Shown here: in pieces, positions 53,476 to 61,193 of the stretch
How the letters are laid out: every line of letters starts with the position of its first letter
Position numbering within the stretch: the stretch's first letter is position 1
From: Angustibacter luteus
GTDB lineage: Bacteria > Actinomycetota > Actinomycetes > Actinomycetales > Angustibacteraceae
NCBI RefSeq assembly: GCF_039541115.1
Contig: NZ_BAABFP010000008.1
Location: 496,001-560,000, forward strand
Length of the DNA stretch: 64,000 bases
Reading direction: 5' to 3'
The notes under the pieces: model-generated
What the model was told of the DNA's origin: nothing
What the model saw: only the letters and a program-made list of their open reading frames with translations
Databases searched by the model: none
Program-made: the position numbers and the translations under genes

Positions 53476-53584
53476 TCATCGTCCATGTGCGTGCCTCGGC
53501 GTAAGCGTCGATTCTCCCGGATCGTTTAGCGTCCCATCGGCCACCGGGTTCACGACCTGATGGGCCGAGGACCTGGCCATGGAA

Positions 53585-53636
53585 GATCCGCTCATCCGGG
53601 ACGACAGGCCACCCTCCGCGGCAGATGAGGTCGCCG
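53585..53636 (+). repeat. Degenerate attC-like repeat
   Basis: CCGCTCATCCGGGACGACAG then CCACCCTCCGCGGCAGATGAGG. Both arms recognisable but altered. The remainder of the 256-bp gap (53476-53731) holds no convincing gene. Confidence 0.5.
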
Positions 53637-53731
53637 GCGTGGCCGCGCGCCTAGCCGGCCAGCAGTCCGGCTCAGCCATGAATCGCCAACTGTGATGGGG
53701 TTCCATCTGCACGCCCACTCCGGCGTAGCCG

Positions 53732-54328
53732 TTAGTTGTACACGCCCTTGGCGAACAGGCGCTGCACGATCACCCGCGTCTCGCGGGCGCGTCCAGATGA
53801 GTTGAACGCGAATGCTCCGGCCTCGAAGAGTTCAACCAGCCCCTCCATGTACTCAGCGAGGCTGCCAAACACCCGCTCTGAGTAGCGGTCGATCATCAGT
53901 TCAAGCTCCAGATTGAGCACCGGCGTTGGTGCTGCAGCGGGTCCTGAACAGTCAAGAACTGGGCCACGCGTGCGATTGGTCGTGGGTGTGTGCCAGGTGC
54001 GTCCGAACAGGAAGTCAGCCGTAACTCCAAAGTCGGCGGCCAAGTCGGCGGCCTCCCTGCGACGAAACTGAGTATTCGCGAGGTCCTCTTCGAAACCGCC
54101 AGACCTAAACTCCAGGTCCAGGGACCAACTCCCCCACCCGTTGTGCCAGCCGTAGTAGGCGACGATCTCGTCGGTGAAAGTCAGGCCAAGGTCCTCACCA
54201 CGTTGGCGCACTTCGTCCTCCGAGGCCCCCGGAGGGAGCGCCGCGTTAGGAACGGCCGTTAATACGATCTCGTCAAGCCGGGAAAGGGCAACCTGAAGTC
54301 GCGCCACGAACTCGTTGTTGGTCATCAC
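53732..54328 (-). CDS. SMI1/KNR4 (SUKH) family protein
   Basis: 198 aa. LPPGASEDEVRQRGEDLGLTFTDEIVAYYGWHNGWG is the SUKH-domain start (Pro-rich lead, E-x2-L helix, YxxHNG), with the expected strands following. SUKH proteins are common immunity proteins against contact-dependent and polymorphic toxins. No toxin gene neighbours it, so it would be an orphan immunity-type cassette. A second SUKH remnant is at 60550. Confidence 0.8.
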   Translation of the reverse strand: MMTNNEFVARLQVALSRLDEIVLTAVPNAALPPGASEDEVRQRGEDLGLTFTDEIVAYYGWHNGWGSWSLDLEFRSGGFEEDLANTQFRRREAADLAADFGVTADFLFGRTWHTPTTNRTRGPVLDCSGPAAAPTPVLNLELELMIDRYSERVFGSLAEYMEGLVELFEAGAFAFNSSGRARETRVIVQRLFAKGVYN

Positions 54329-54399
54329 GAGCTAAGTCCCCTCCGCAGCGCATCGCTGTCTGCACCATCGTCTCAGGAGTTGGAACGGGCCCGACGCAC

Positions 54400-54488
54400 C
54401 ATCCGAACATCGGCACGACCGCGCACGCTCGGTGGCAGATCCGGGCGAGCGTAGCTGCCCTCACCGCGGCAGACTCGGATGTTCAGGA
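54400..54488 (+). repeat. attC-like repeat, full copy with both outer boxes
   Basis: Best complete copy. Left edge CATCCGAACATCGGCACGACC, inner GCGCACGCTCGGTGGCAGATC, CGGGCGAGCGTAGCTGCCC, then TCACCGCGGCAGACTCGGAT and right box GTTCAGG (54481-54487). Left GAACATC pairs with GATGTTC on the right, and CCGCG with CGCGG. The stop codon of the next gene lies in the GTTCAGG box. Confidence 0.85.
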
Positions 54489-54911
54489 GCCCGGGTTTCG
54501 CGACCTCGTCCATCGTGCGAGGCGAGCCTCGACAGCGGGTGTGTTGTGCCCCTTCTCGAGCCAAGCGTGAGACAGGGCCCGGGCGAAGGACGGGGATTGA
54601 CGCGCGTTCAGCTCGATCGCGTCTACGACCGAGTCCCCATGCTCATGCAGAAGATCCTCGAGGGGCCCGGCGCCCACGGTCTCACCGTCGTCGTGGGGCG
54701 GCGACGCGTCGTTGAGGCGACGAAGGAACGCCACCCCGGCGTCGCCGCCAGCATCGACCATCGCGCGCACTGCATCGTCGGCTGCTTGCACCTCTGCCGG
54801 CTGTCCCTGCTCGAGAGCCCTGCGCTCTTGGCGGGACCCGACCGTGCGTCGCTGGAACTCCCACCAGTTCGCAGCCAACTGCTCGAACTCTCGATCAGGC
54901 ATCCTCACCAT
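54483..54911 (-). CDS. DUF6869-like protein
   Basis: 142 aa from ATG 54911 (ATG 54902 possible). FEQLAANWWEFQRR, then VGAGPLEDLLHEHGDSVVDAIELNARQSPSFARALSHAWLEKG, which I recognise as the DUF6869 pattern; function unknown, soluble. Its TGA is the reverse complement of TCA in the GTTCAGG box of the repeat. Confidence 0.7.
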   Translation of the reverse strand: MVRMPDREFEQLAANWWEFQRRTVGSRQERRALEQGQPAEVQAADDAVRAMVDAGGDAGVAFLRRLNDASPPHDDGETVGAGPLEDLLHEHGDSVVDAIELNARQSPSFARALSHAWLEKGHNTPAVEARLARWTRSRNPGS

Positions 54912-54935
54912 CCAATCCTTCGAGACACATTCACC

Positions 54936-54977
54936 TCGCATGACCGCGCCACCTTCAACGCGGCAGATCCCGACGAA
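54936..54977 (+). repeat. attC-like repeat, partial
   Basis: CGCATGACCGCGCCACCTTC then AACGCGGCAGATCCCGACG. Left arm shortened, right arm good. Between two minus-strand genes. Confidence 0.65.
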
Positions 54978-55020
54978 GAGTTGTCGCCCAGTCCCGAACC
55001 GGACGCACGAAGTACCGGAA

Positions 55021-55260
55021 CTATTCGTCGCCCCACTCAGCCGTAAGCCGGCGACGCAACAAGTCCACTTGGACTGTCATCGCGCCGAGCAGCTCCTCAA
55101 GGTTGGCCGACTCAGACGTGCGGAACGACCACGTCACGTCCCCGTCGCGGTCTAGGCACTTGATCAAGGCGAACGTGAACAGCGGAACCTCGCCCTCGTC
55201 CAGCGGATGAAGGGTCTGCCCGGGCAGGACTTGCTCAATGGGTTGGCGCTCCTCGGTCAT
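55021..55260 (-). CDS. Small hypothetical protein
   Basis: 79 aa from ATG 55260. EEGEVPLFTFALIKCLDRDGD-like strands and a C-terminal helix ANLEELLGAMTVQVDLLRRRL. No family recognised. An acidic, soluble small protein on the minus strand between two repeat copies. Confidence 0.65.
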   Translation of the reverse strand: MTEERQPIEQVLPGQTLHPLDEGEVPLFTFALIKCLDRDGDVTWSFRTSESANLEELLGAMTVQVDLLRRRLTAEWGDE

Positions 55261-55270
55261 GACCCAAGTA

Positions 55271-55379
55271 TGACCGCGCACCCGGCGCACGACTCGCGGC
55301 AGATCCGGGCGAGCGGTCGCCCTCAACGCGGCAGATCCGGGCGAGGGTAGCCGCCCTCAGCGCGGCAGATCTGGACGCT
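55271..55379 (+). repeat. Tandem repeat site with three arms
   Basis: TGACCGCGCACCCGGCGCAC, then three successive GCGGCAGATC(C/T)GG(G)CG units separated by GAGCGGTCGCCCTCAAC and GAGGGTAGCCGCCCTCAGC. One left-type unit and two right-type units: an extra right arm compared with other copies, perhaps left by deletion of a cassette or slippage. In the divergent gap before the next plus-strand gene. Confidence 0.8.
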
Positions 55380-55489
55380 CCGCGCGGTCACGTTGGCTGC
55401 TTCTGAGAACTGTCTCTGCGATGGAACGGAGGCGGATACCCTCACCGTCACAACGGGGAGTGCGAGGCGGTTCAAGGTGGAGGACTGAG

Positions 55490-56080
55490 ATGGCGCAGAC
55501 CGCAGTGGAGCCAGCTCCGCCGCCGGTGCGGCGCGGGCGGAGGTTCGTCATCGGCGCGGTCGTCTTCGTGCTGGTTCTACTCGGCGCCGCGATCTGGCCA
55601 GGTCCGGCGCTGTACAGCCATGAGCGCATCACCCGCGCGGACATGCTGCTGCGCCCCGCGACCGGGTTCGGCCTCAGCGAGGACACCTGGTCTGCCATCG
55701 GGCTACAACAAGATGACGCGGTCGTGGCGACCATCATCGTGACCTGGACCGCCCCGTTGCGAGTCGGCGACGACTGCCCGGTCCGCGTTGTGGTCGGCGC
55801 TCCCGCTGGCGAGTGGAAGCTGCTGAACGTACTCCCGGTGCCGGGTCAGCAGGTGGTGCAACGAGCAGACGACGCGGTGACCTTCGAGTCCGACCCGGGC
55901 AGTCAGCGCGTGGTCCACCTGTCGTTTGCGACCGACGGCGCCGATCAGGCGAACGTGCAGGACGCCCTGGACGGCGGCGGGCACGTCCTGCTGCAACGGA
56001 GGTGCCCCGACCACTCAAGCCGGTTGGAGAAGAGCAGCTACGACGTGACCTCCGAGCTGCCCGGCCCGACCACCGGGTAG
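55490..56080 (+). CDS. Membrane-anchored hypothetical protein
   Basis: 196 aa from ATG 55490, with GGTGGAGG upstream. Short Pro-rich cytoplasmic start, basic RRGRR, one helix FVIGAVVFVLVLLGAAI (about 20-38), then an exported domain without known motifs, two Cys (in DDCPVRV and RRCPDH). Function not recognised. Confidence 0.7.
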   Translation: MAQTAVEPAPPPVRRGRRFVIGAVVFVLVLLGAAIWPGPALYSHERITRADMLLRPATGFGLSEDTWSAIGLQQDDAVVATIIVTWTAPLRVGDDCPVRVVVGAPAGEWKLLNVLPVPGQQVVQRADDAVTFESDPGSQRVVHLSFATDGADQANVQDALDGGGHVLLQRRCPDHSSRLEKSSYDVTSELPGPTTG

Positions 56081-56237
56081 GTCGAGCGAGCTGGGCCTTG
56101 GCATGTGCGCCGTGGGCGCAGCTTCGGCTGTCAACGGCGACATGGTCGGCGGGTGCGGCACGTCACCGCGGGCCACCTGGTCGGGCAGGATGACACAAGT
56201 GCCCTATCGCCGTCGATCAGATCGCAGGCGATTGAAC

Positions 56238-56777
56238 ATGGCCCGGTATGCCGTGCTGGCAGCTGCAACGGCGCGCCAATCGCTTGGGCCGGCGTTGGTC
56301 GACCTGGGCCTCATGCGGACGGGGGACGGGCCTGGACGCGTGCACCTCTTCAGGTACGCGTGCTCGTCGACTCGAAGGCCGGGGACCCTTACCGCGGCGG
56401 CGCGTTCACCCTCGAGTTCGAGCTGTCCTCAGTCGGGCACTTCGAGAGGAAGCTCGCTGGCCGGGTGCGGCTGGACCAACTCCTCGACGCCAACCAGCCG
56501 GGCGGAGTTCCTGCAGATGCGCAACACGATGGCAGCGCGGCTCGAACAGCCACCTGAAGAGCACCTGGCTCACGTCCCGGAGTCCCTACGCGACGAGTAC
56601 CTCCGGCCCTTCACCGAAGCGGACGAACTGGGCCGGCGCTTCTGGATGCGGTTCCGCAGCGAAGCGGACGCCGCCGATTGGTGCAGGTGCGTACGCGGCA
56701 TGCTGCCCGCTGCCATCGAACGGGCGGGCACCTTGTCGCCCCACACCCTGTACCTCGGCGAAGACCTGGACTGGTGA
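56238..56777 (+). pseudogene. Frameshifted DUF4304-like gene
   Basis: Three pieces in two frames make one sensible protein. The first frame gives ARQSLGPALVDLGLMRTG. The next frame gives VRVLVDSKAGDPYRGGAF and FELSSVGHFERKLAGRVRL. Then the first frame returns with EFLQMRNTMAARLEQPPEEH and SLRDEYLRPFTEADELGRRF to the end at 56777. The order resembles DUF4304 proteins, often immunity-like. Two small indels, near 56360 and 56500, with opposite shifts are needed. Probably inactive, or sequence errors. Confidence 0.55.
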
Positions 56778-56906
56778 CACCCGGCGCAGACGAAGGCGAG
56801 CGGGCGCGTTGACCTCACGCGGCTGCGTGTCAGTTCTGGACGGCCGCCAACACCGACGGCAAGACTCCAAGTCGATGCACCACGAGCGACGAGCGGGGAC
56901 AGCACG

Positions 56907-57338
56907 ATGACCGACATGCCTTGCCTCGCGATCGGGGCCGTGCTGGGCGACTCGGACTCGGAGAGCCGGGACTGGGGTCGAGCGATCAGGGAGGTTTCGA
57001 TGGAAGCCAGCGCGCTGTGTGCCGAGGTCAACAGCCCGATCTTGGTGAACGCTGTCCTCCACGTGGACGGGCGCATCGTGCCGAACGAATTCACGGGGGT
57101 CCGGACTGGCCGGTACGACCGCCACACCCACGTCCTGGTGGTGCAAGTCGCGATGGGCAATCATGCTCCAGTCGACGGCGACCGACGAACGGTGCTTGTC
57201 AACCTGGTGGCTGACGCCTTGGACGAAGCTGAGCGGTACGCAAAGCGAAGAGGGTTGGCGGATTCGCTGCCCGAGCTCCGCCAGGTCTTGCGCCAACTGC
57301 AGCGGCCGACCGGACAGGGGAACTGCCCAGAAACCTGA
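56907..57338 (+). CDS. Hypothetical protein
   Basis: 143 aa, ATG start. Beta strands NSPILVNAVLHVDGRIV and HTHVLVVQVAMGN, then helix VLVNLVADALDEAERYAKRRGLADSLPELRQVL. Soluble; no known motif. Lies between a decayed gene and a frameshifted one, with no clear repeat on either side. Confidence 0.6.
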   Translation: MTDMPCLAIGAVLGDSDSESRDWGRAIREVSMEASALCAEVNSPILVNAVLHVDGRIVPNEFTGVRTGRYDRHTHVLVVQVAMGNHAPVDGDRRTVLVNLVADALDEAERYAKRRGLADSLPELRQVLRQLQRPTGQGNCPET

Positions 57339-57386
57339 CTGTCTCCGTTGCAGACAGACGTCCTACGTCGGAAGGGGCAGGTGCGA

Positions 57387-57847
57387 GTGGCGGTCGGCGC
57401 CACCATCGTTGGGGCTATGTCGTTCCCCGCCGGAGAGCCGGAAGTCGAGCACGTGACCCTGACGCAGCCCGGCAAGGCTCACCCCGGGTACTCGTTGCGC
57501 GCCTCGCATCTGTCAGGGATGGCCATGTGTGTCGAAGTCGCTACCCGAAGGGGGGCTCGCGTGGCTGCCCGCACGAGTCGGAGAACCCGGCCTTCCTGGA
57601 GTCGACAGCAACGCCGGCCGGCTGGGTCGCCATCGCCGACGGCCCGATGGGCGCGACTGACCTCGGCGTCCGTATGCAGGGCACCAAGACAACCCTGCCC
57701 GCTCAACCGATGCCGCAGGAACTGGGTTCGGGGACGTATTTGATCATCACCGTGCCGAGCGACGAAGTACGGCTCACCCTGACCTGGAAGGACGAGGGCG
57801 GCCGACGCATTGCGACGCAGCATCGAACAGCAATCGAAGGCAACTGA
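57387..57847 (+). pseudogene. Probable frameshifted hypothetical gene
   Basis: One frame gives AVGATIVGAMSFPAGEPEVE and YSLRASHLSGMAMC. The next frame continues with NPAFLESTATPAGWVAIADG and RMQGTKTTLPAQPM up to TWKDEGGRRIATQHRTAIEGN and a stop. A single indel near 57540 would rejoin them. No family recognised. Followed directly by a right-arm repeat. Confidence 0.5.
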
Positions 57848-57860
57848 CCGCCAACACTTG

Positions 57861-57894
57861 GGCCCTCACCGCGGCAGATCCGGGCGAGCCGGGA
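57861..57894 (+). repeat. Right-arm repeat copy
   Basis: GGCCCTCACCGCGGCAGATC then CGGGCGAGCC. It overlaps the 3' end of the minus-strand gene at 57866, whose last codons and stop lie in the repeat. Confidence 0.75.
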
Positions 57895-58084
57895 GCAAGG
57901 CGCGGCGCTGCTGGCCCCATGCGAAGTGAGTCTCGCAGCCCCAATCCTCGAGTCCATCGGCGAGGACCCGCAGTTCCTCGAGCCAGCGATCGAGGCTCGA
58001 CGGTTTCCAGATGAACTCTTCTCCTTGCGCGCGGACTTGCACCCACCACATCCCTCCAGGAGGCGGTGGATCGAGCTCCCGCAT
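57866..58084 (-). CDS. Small hypothetical protein ending inside the repeat
   Basis: 72 aa from ATG 58084. WWVQVRAQGEEFIWKPSSLDRWLEELRVLADGLEDWG reads as two strands and a helix. The C-terminal ARPDLPR is encoded by the repeat itself (complement of CGGCAGATCCGGGCG), and the TGA lies in its CCTCAC segment. No family recognised. Confidence 0.6.
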   Translation of the reverse strand: MRELDPPPPGGMWWVQVRAQGEEFIWKPSSLDRWLEELRVLADGLEDWGCETHFAWGQQRRALLPARPDLPR

Positions 58085-58154
58085 GGTGCGCCCGAATGGA
58101 GGCGTGCTGTCAGCGGTCCACCCCAGCGCACACCGTCGCGCCGGCGACGTCAGC

Positions 58155-58231
58155 GACCCACAGGCACGACCGCAGGCGCTCCGTGGCAGTTCCGGGCGAG
58201 CAGTCGCCCTCAACGCGGCATGACCGGTCGC
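58155..58231 (+). repeat. attC-like repeat, full copy
   Basis: GACCCACAGGCACGACCGC, AGGCGCTCCGTGGCAGTTC, CGGGCGAGCAGTCGCCCTC and AACGCGGCATGACCGGTCG. Both arms present. The next minus-strand gene ends right at its edge. Confidence 0.78.
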
Positions 58232-58515
58232 TACTCGTTTACCTGAGATCGAAGACGCCTGACCTCCGCCACCAAGGCGGGCAGTGCGTTTCGTGCCGCG
58301 GCAACCAAGTCGCAGGTAGAAGTGTCCGCTGGACCGTTGTCACGGGCGAGGTACAGGTCACCCAGGCGAGCTGACCCCTCGCCGACCCGGATGAAGGTGT
58401 CGCCGGACAACGGATCGCGCCCCTCGACGATCGACGTCCACGGGGGCGGGTCTGCCGCCTCGGACAGTCGCAGGAGCCGATCAAGTGCCGCTTCGTCGAG
58501 GGCCATCTCCTCCAT
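58231..58515 (-). CDS. Small hypothetical protein, phage Ea22-like pattern
   Basis: 94 aa from ATG 58515 (ATG 58524 possible). LDEAALDRLLRLSEAADPPPWTS, then DTFIRVGEG, DLYLARDNGPADTSTCDLVAAARNALPALVAEVRRL: the PPW, D-x-F and A-x-x-P-x-L-V-x-E pattern of small ead/Ea22-like proteins in phages and actinobacteria. Role unknown. Stop directly at the repeat edge. Confidence 0.65.
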   Translation of the reverse strand: MEEMALDEAALDRLLRLSEAADPPPWTSIVEGRDPLSGDTFIRVGEGSARLGDLYLARDNGPADTSTCDLVAAARNALPALVAEVRRLRSQVNE

Positions 58516-58550
58516 GCAGGACATGGTGTCCGAAGGCGGATCGAAGTGCA

Positions 58551-58625
58551 CTCACATCGGCACGACGCGCACGATCAGCGGCAATTTCGGGCGACCGGAG
58601 CCGCCCTCACCGCGGCCCGGTCGGC
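58551..58625 (+). repeat. attC-like repeat, full copy
   Basis: CTCACATCGGCACGACGCGC, ACGATCAGCGGCAATTTCGG, GCGACCGGAGCCGCCCTCA and CCGCGGCCCGGTCGG. Both arms with a few changes, between two minus-strand genes. Confidence 0.78.
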
Positions 58626-58653
58626 GCTGATCCGGGAGTCTGCTCGAGTTCCG

Positions 58654-59214
58654 TCAGCCGCGCCAGGACTTCAAGTCTGCTCGCTGCCGTAGCACCTCGG
58701 ACGGTGAGTCGTAGTAGCGAATCAAGACGTCGAGGGCCTTGAGGGTCAGCTTCTTACCCGCGTCGTCGATCCGCCCAGAGAGGCGGAGCAGCGTGAAGCC
58801 GGCGGCGACAGTGATCGTTGCGGCGTCGACGTCCTCTGGGTTGTCCAAGTCGGCGGACACGTCTGAGAGTCCAGCGTCTTCCAGCAGGTCGGTGACTGTG
58901 GTGTCAGGACCGAGTTCTTCACGGCGCTCGTCCCACTCGGAGAGCATGTCGGAGCCCTCATCAGTCCCGAATGGCGCGAACTCACCCGCAGGGTCCTCGT
59001 AAACGGGGTCGGAGAAGTGCGCCGTGAAGGCCGGCGCGGCCTTGGGCAGCTGTCCCCCGGGTATCGGCGCCTTCGTGGTGGTTGAGGGTCGGCTTTGGAC
59101 GGGCGCGGCTTGGCCGGAGTGATTGCACCCGGCAAGAACGGTGATGGCAGCCACGAGAGCCGCGTAGACCATGGGCGTAGATGCGCGACTCACTTGCTTG
59201 GGCACCGCCGTCAC
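58654..59214 (-). CDS. Putative lipoprotein
   Basis: 186 aa from GTG 59214 (TTG 59226 possible). N-region with Lys and Arg, hydrophobic VYAALVAAITV and lipobox LAGC, so anchored on the outer face of the membrane. A Ser/Thr/Pro linker leads to an acidic helical domain (DMLSEWDERREELG, TITVAAGFTLLRLSGRIDD). Family not recognised. Confidence 0.68.
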   Translation of the reverse strand: MTAVPKQVSRASTPMVYAALVAAITVLAGCNHSGQAAPVQSRPSTTTKAPIPGGQLPKAAPAFTAHFSDPVYEDPAGEFAPFGTDEGSDMLSEWDERREELGPDTTVTDLLEDAGLSDVSADLDNPEDVDAATITVAAGFTLLRLSGRIDDAGKKLTLKALDVLIRYYDSPSEVLRQRADLKSWRG

Positions 59215-59255
59215 GTCAGCAGTCAAGCATGATGGCTTGAGGGCACCGCGGATGG

Positions 59256-59302
59256 CATCCGCCCATCGGCACGACCGCGCCCGATCAGCGGCAGATCCGG
59301 GC
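59256..59302 (+). repeat. Left-arm repeat copy
   Basis: CATCCGCCCATCGGCACGACC, GCGCCCGATCAGCGGCAGAT, CCGGGCC. The right arm is missing, but a GTTCTAC box (59309-59315) follows and holds the stop codon of the next minus-strand gene. Confidence 0.75.
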
Positions 59303-59311
59303 CTTTCGGTT

Positions 59312-59674
59312 CTACCACGGGATCAGCCAGCGCCTGATCCGACGACCTTTAGCATCTCGGGGAAGAGGTGGCAGAACTCGCCTCCTCCCCTCTTCATCCA
59401 GTCCCCGCGTTACGAAGCCATGATGGTGGACGTAAATACCGAGTGCAACGAGGCTCAGCAGGCTCGCCGCCAGTACTGTCCCGGCAAGCGCTCCGACCGA
59501 CCCAGCCACGAGGGTGGCAAGCCCCTGGGCCGGGTCGAAACATCCGCAGCCGCCGAGGTCTGGCGCGTGTCCGATGCCAAGGCGCCAACCCTGTCGGGCG
59601 CTTAGGACCATCACCGGCACGACGATGACGCAGAAGCCCACGGCCACGAGCGCAGCGCGAACGCGACGCGACAT
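59312..59674 (-). CDS. Small membrane protein
   Basis: 120 aa from ATG 59674, with GGGAGG five bases upstream. Helices at about 8-26 and 50-82 with a Cys pair in GGCGCFDPAQG, and a basic C-terminus. No family recognised. Confidence 0.65.
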   Translation of the reverse strand: MSRRVRAALVAVGFCVIVVPVMVLSARQGWRLGIGHAPDLGGCGCFDPAQGLATLVAGSVGALAGTVLAASLLSLVALGIYVHHHGFVTRGLDEEGRRRVLPPLPRDAKGRRIRRWLIPW

Positions 59675-59780
59675 GCTCACCTCCCGGACGCACCATAAAG
59701 GCCGTCATGGGGTGGATGTGACGTCGTGATCCAACCGTCATCCAGAGCCACCCCGCCAGACGAATCGTCGTCCGACAAAG

Positions 59781-59823
59781 CGCGCTCATCGGCAGGACCG
59801 CGCACGGTCAGCGGCAGATACGG
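59781..59823 (+). repeat. Left-arm repeat copy
   Basis: CGCGCTCATCGGCAGGACCG, CGCACGGTCAGCGGCAGATA. Right arm absent. In the divergent gap between two small genes. Confidence 0.72.
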
Positions 59824-59937
59824 AAATTCCGACCACCAGTCGGGCACGGTGGTGTCGAGAGCTCGGGATTGCCCCCTTCAAGCGAAGTGCGGCAGCGTTG
59901 GCCTCGATACCCGCAGTTACTGACCTGAGGAGCAGGC

Positions 59938-60138
59938 ATGCTGCCATCGCCGCTGAAGCTTGAGGGTGAGTCGGTCGCCGGGCACGAGCCACCCGAGTTG
60001 CTGGTCTTCTGGGACAACGGGCACGTGGTCGAGCTCCACCTCACCAAGCCCGGGCAAGAGCCCGCAGTCATCAGTCTCGGGCCGAACCAGACCGTCGCCC
60101 TTCGCAACTGGCTCACCGGTTTCCTCAGCGCAGGCTGA
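59938..60138 (+). CDS. Small hypothetical protein
   Basis: 66 aa, ATG with GAGGAG upstream. PPELLVFWDNGHVVELHL, then AVISLGPNQTVALRNWLTGFL: a beta meander with a final helix. Function unknown. Confidence 0.68.
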   Translation: MLPSPLKLEGESVAGHEPPELLVFWDNGHVVELHLTKPGQEPAVISLGPNQTVALRNWLTGFLSAG

Positions 60139-60174
60139 CTCGCACGTCACGGAATGAGAGGCACGCTCCGGCCA

Positions 60175-60220
60175 ATCCGCTCATCGGCACGGCCGCGCGC
60201 GATCAGCGGCATGATCGGAT
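60175..60220 (+). repeat. Left-arm repeat copy
   Basis: ATCCGCTCATCGGCACGGCC, GCGCGCGATCAGCGGCATGA, TCGG. Right arm absent. Between two plus-strand genes. Confidence 0.74.
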
Positions 60221-60265
60221 GTGCCACAGGGGTGTGCGCCGAGTCTGTCAGGAAGGGTGACGCAA

Positions 60266-60457
60266 GTGAGCAAGCGCAAAGACTTCAGGGCCGAGCAACA
60301 AGAACTTCAGCGGTTGCTCGCTCGCGAGCTGGCCGAGTACGGGCCGCATCCGCTTGGCCCGAAGGACGCGGACAGGGTGGCCTGGCACTTGGCTGATGTC
60401 ACGCTCGCGGTGGTGATCGAAGCGGTGAAGACCGCTGAGGCGCCATCCACTGGCTGA
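60266..60457 (+). CDS. Small hypothetical protein
   Basis: 63 aa from a GTG with GGAAGG upstream. Basic start KRKDFRAEQQELQRLLARELAEYG, then ADRVAWHLADVTLAVVIEAVKTAE: two helices. No family recognised. Confidence 0.62.
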   Translation: MSKRKDFRAEQQELQRLLARELAEYGPHPLGPKDADRVAWHLADVTLAVVIEAVKTAEAPSTG

Positions 60458-60470
60458 CCGGCCGCAGTCA

Positions 60471-60541
60471 TGAATCGAACCTGCGATCAGCGGTAGATCC
60501 GGGCGAGCGTAGCCGCCCTCAACGCGGCAGATCCGCGCGAG
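60471..60541 (+). repeat. attC-like repeat, full copy
   Basis: TGAATCGAACCTGCGATCAG, CGGTAGATCCGGGCGAGCG, TAGCCGCCCTCAACGCGGC, AGATCCGCGCGA. Left box reduced to CGAACC; inner parts match consensus. Confidence 0.8.
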
Positions 60542-60549
60542 ACCCGGGA

Positions 60550-60834
60550 TTGCGTAGGGTCGTGAGGCTGCTTAAGTCGTCGTGTCGATCCACCGAAGCG
60601 ACCAAGTGCGCATCGCGGCTGACAACGTCCAGCCCTGACTTCGCCGATCTGTACACGCCGTTCGACGCGCTCGTCTTCTTCGCAGACGCCGGCAACGGGG
60701 ACCAGTTCGGGGTCGCCATGCGAGCCAACCGGGAGGTCTACGTCTGGAACCACGAGAACGACAGCAGGACCTGGGTCGCGCCGTCCATCCTGAGGTACCT
60801 CGAGGACACGATGTCGGGGCAGACCAAGGTGTGA
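60550..60834 (+). pseudogene. SUKH (SMI1/KNR4) C-terminal fragment
   Basis: From about residue 28, LTTSSPDFADLYTPFDALVFFADAGNGDQFGVAM then VYVWNHENDSRTWVAPSILRYLEDTM is the second half of a SUKH domain (FxADxGNGDQF and VWNHE-x-D motifs). The first half, with the P-x-x-x-E and YxxxNG elements, is absent; what precedes is Arg/Ser-rich and unconvincing. A truncated immunity-type cassette. Confidence 0.6.
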
Positions 60835-60855
60835 CTGCCGAGCCAGCGGGCACGC

Positions 60856-60891
60856 TACGGTCGCGGTCGGCTGCAGATCCGGATGTTCAGC
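60856..60891 (+). repeat. Repeat remnant with GTTCAGC right box
   Basis: ACGGTCGCGGTCGGCTGCAG, ATCCGGAT then GTTCAGC (60885-60891). Only the outer right part is conserved. It supplies the stop codon of the gene at 60887. Confidence 0.7.
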
Positions 60892-61099
60892 TCGTGCCTC
60901 GATTCCGGACGAGGACAAGGTTCTGTGCACCGCAAGTTGGGCACCAGAGGCGGTACTCGCCATGGTTGGGCTCTTGCTCGCCGGCGGGGATCCAGTCCGC
61001 CCGCAACACGGCATCGCCAAGCTCGGGACAAGTCAGATCGACCATCCCTGTCTGGGTCACTTGGCGGGCAGCCTCAAGCCACCCCTCACGTCCGTCCAC
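60887..61099 (-). CDS. Small zinc-ribbon-like protein
   Basis: 70 aa. A Cys in LTCPELGDA and a CxxC in YRLWCPTCGAQNLVLV near the C-terminus suggest a half or incomplete zinc ribbon. The stop codon lies in the GTTCAGC box. Function unknown. Confidence 0.65.
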   Translation of the reverse strand: MDGREGWLEAARQVTQTGMVDLTCPELGDAVLRADWIPAGEQEPNHGEYRLWCPTCGAQNLVLVRNRGTS

Positions 61100-61135
61100 T
61101 CCCGCAGGCTAACCCGGTCGCCGTCATCCGCGGGC

Positions 61136-61193
61136 CACGCTGGCCAGGATGGGCGCGGCAGTGCACTCAACGCGGCATGAGAGTGCGGTTCAG
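61136..61193 (+). repeat. attC-like repeat, partial, with GTTCAGC right box
   Basis: GGGCGCGGCAGTGCACTCAA, CGCGGCATGAGAGTGCG, GTTCAGC (61188-61194). The left arm is lost. Again the GTTCAGC box carries the TGA of the following minus-strand gene. Confidence 0.7.

Noticed and set aside
53476-53718. 80-codon minus-strand frame
   Set aside because: It overlaps a degenerate repeat, has biased composition and no ribosome site; treated as non-coding.
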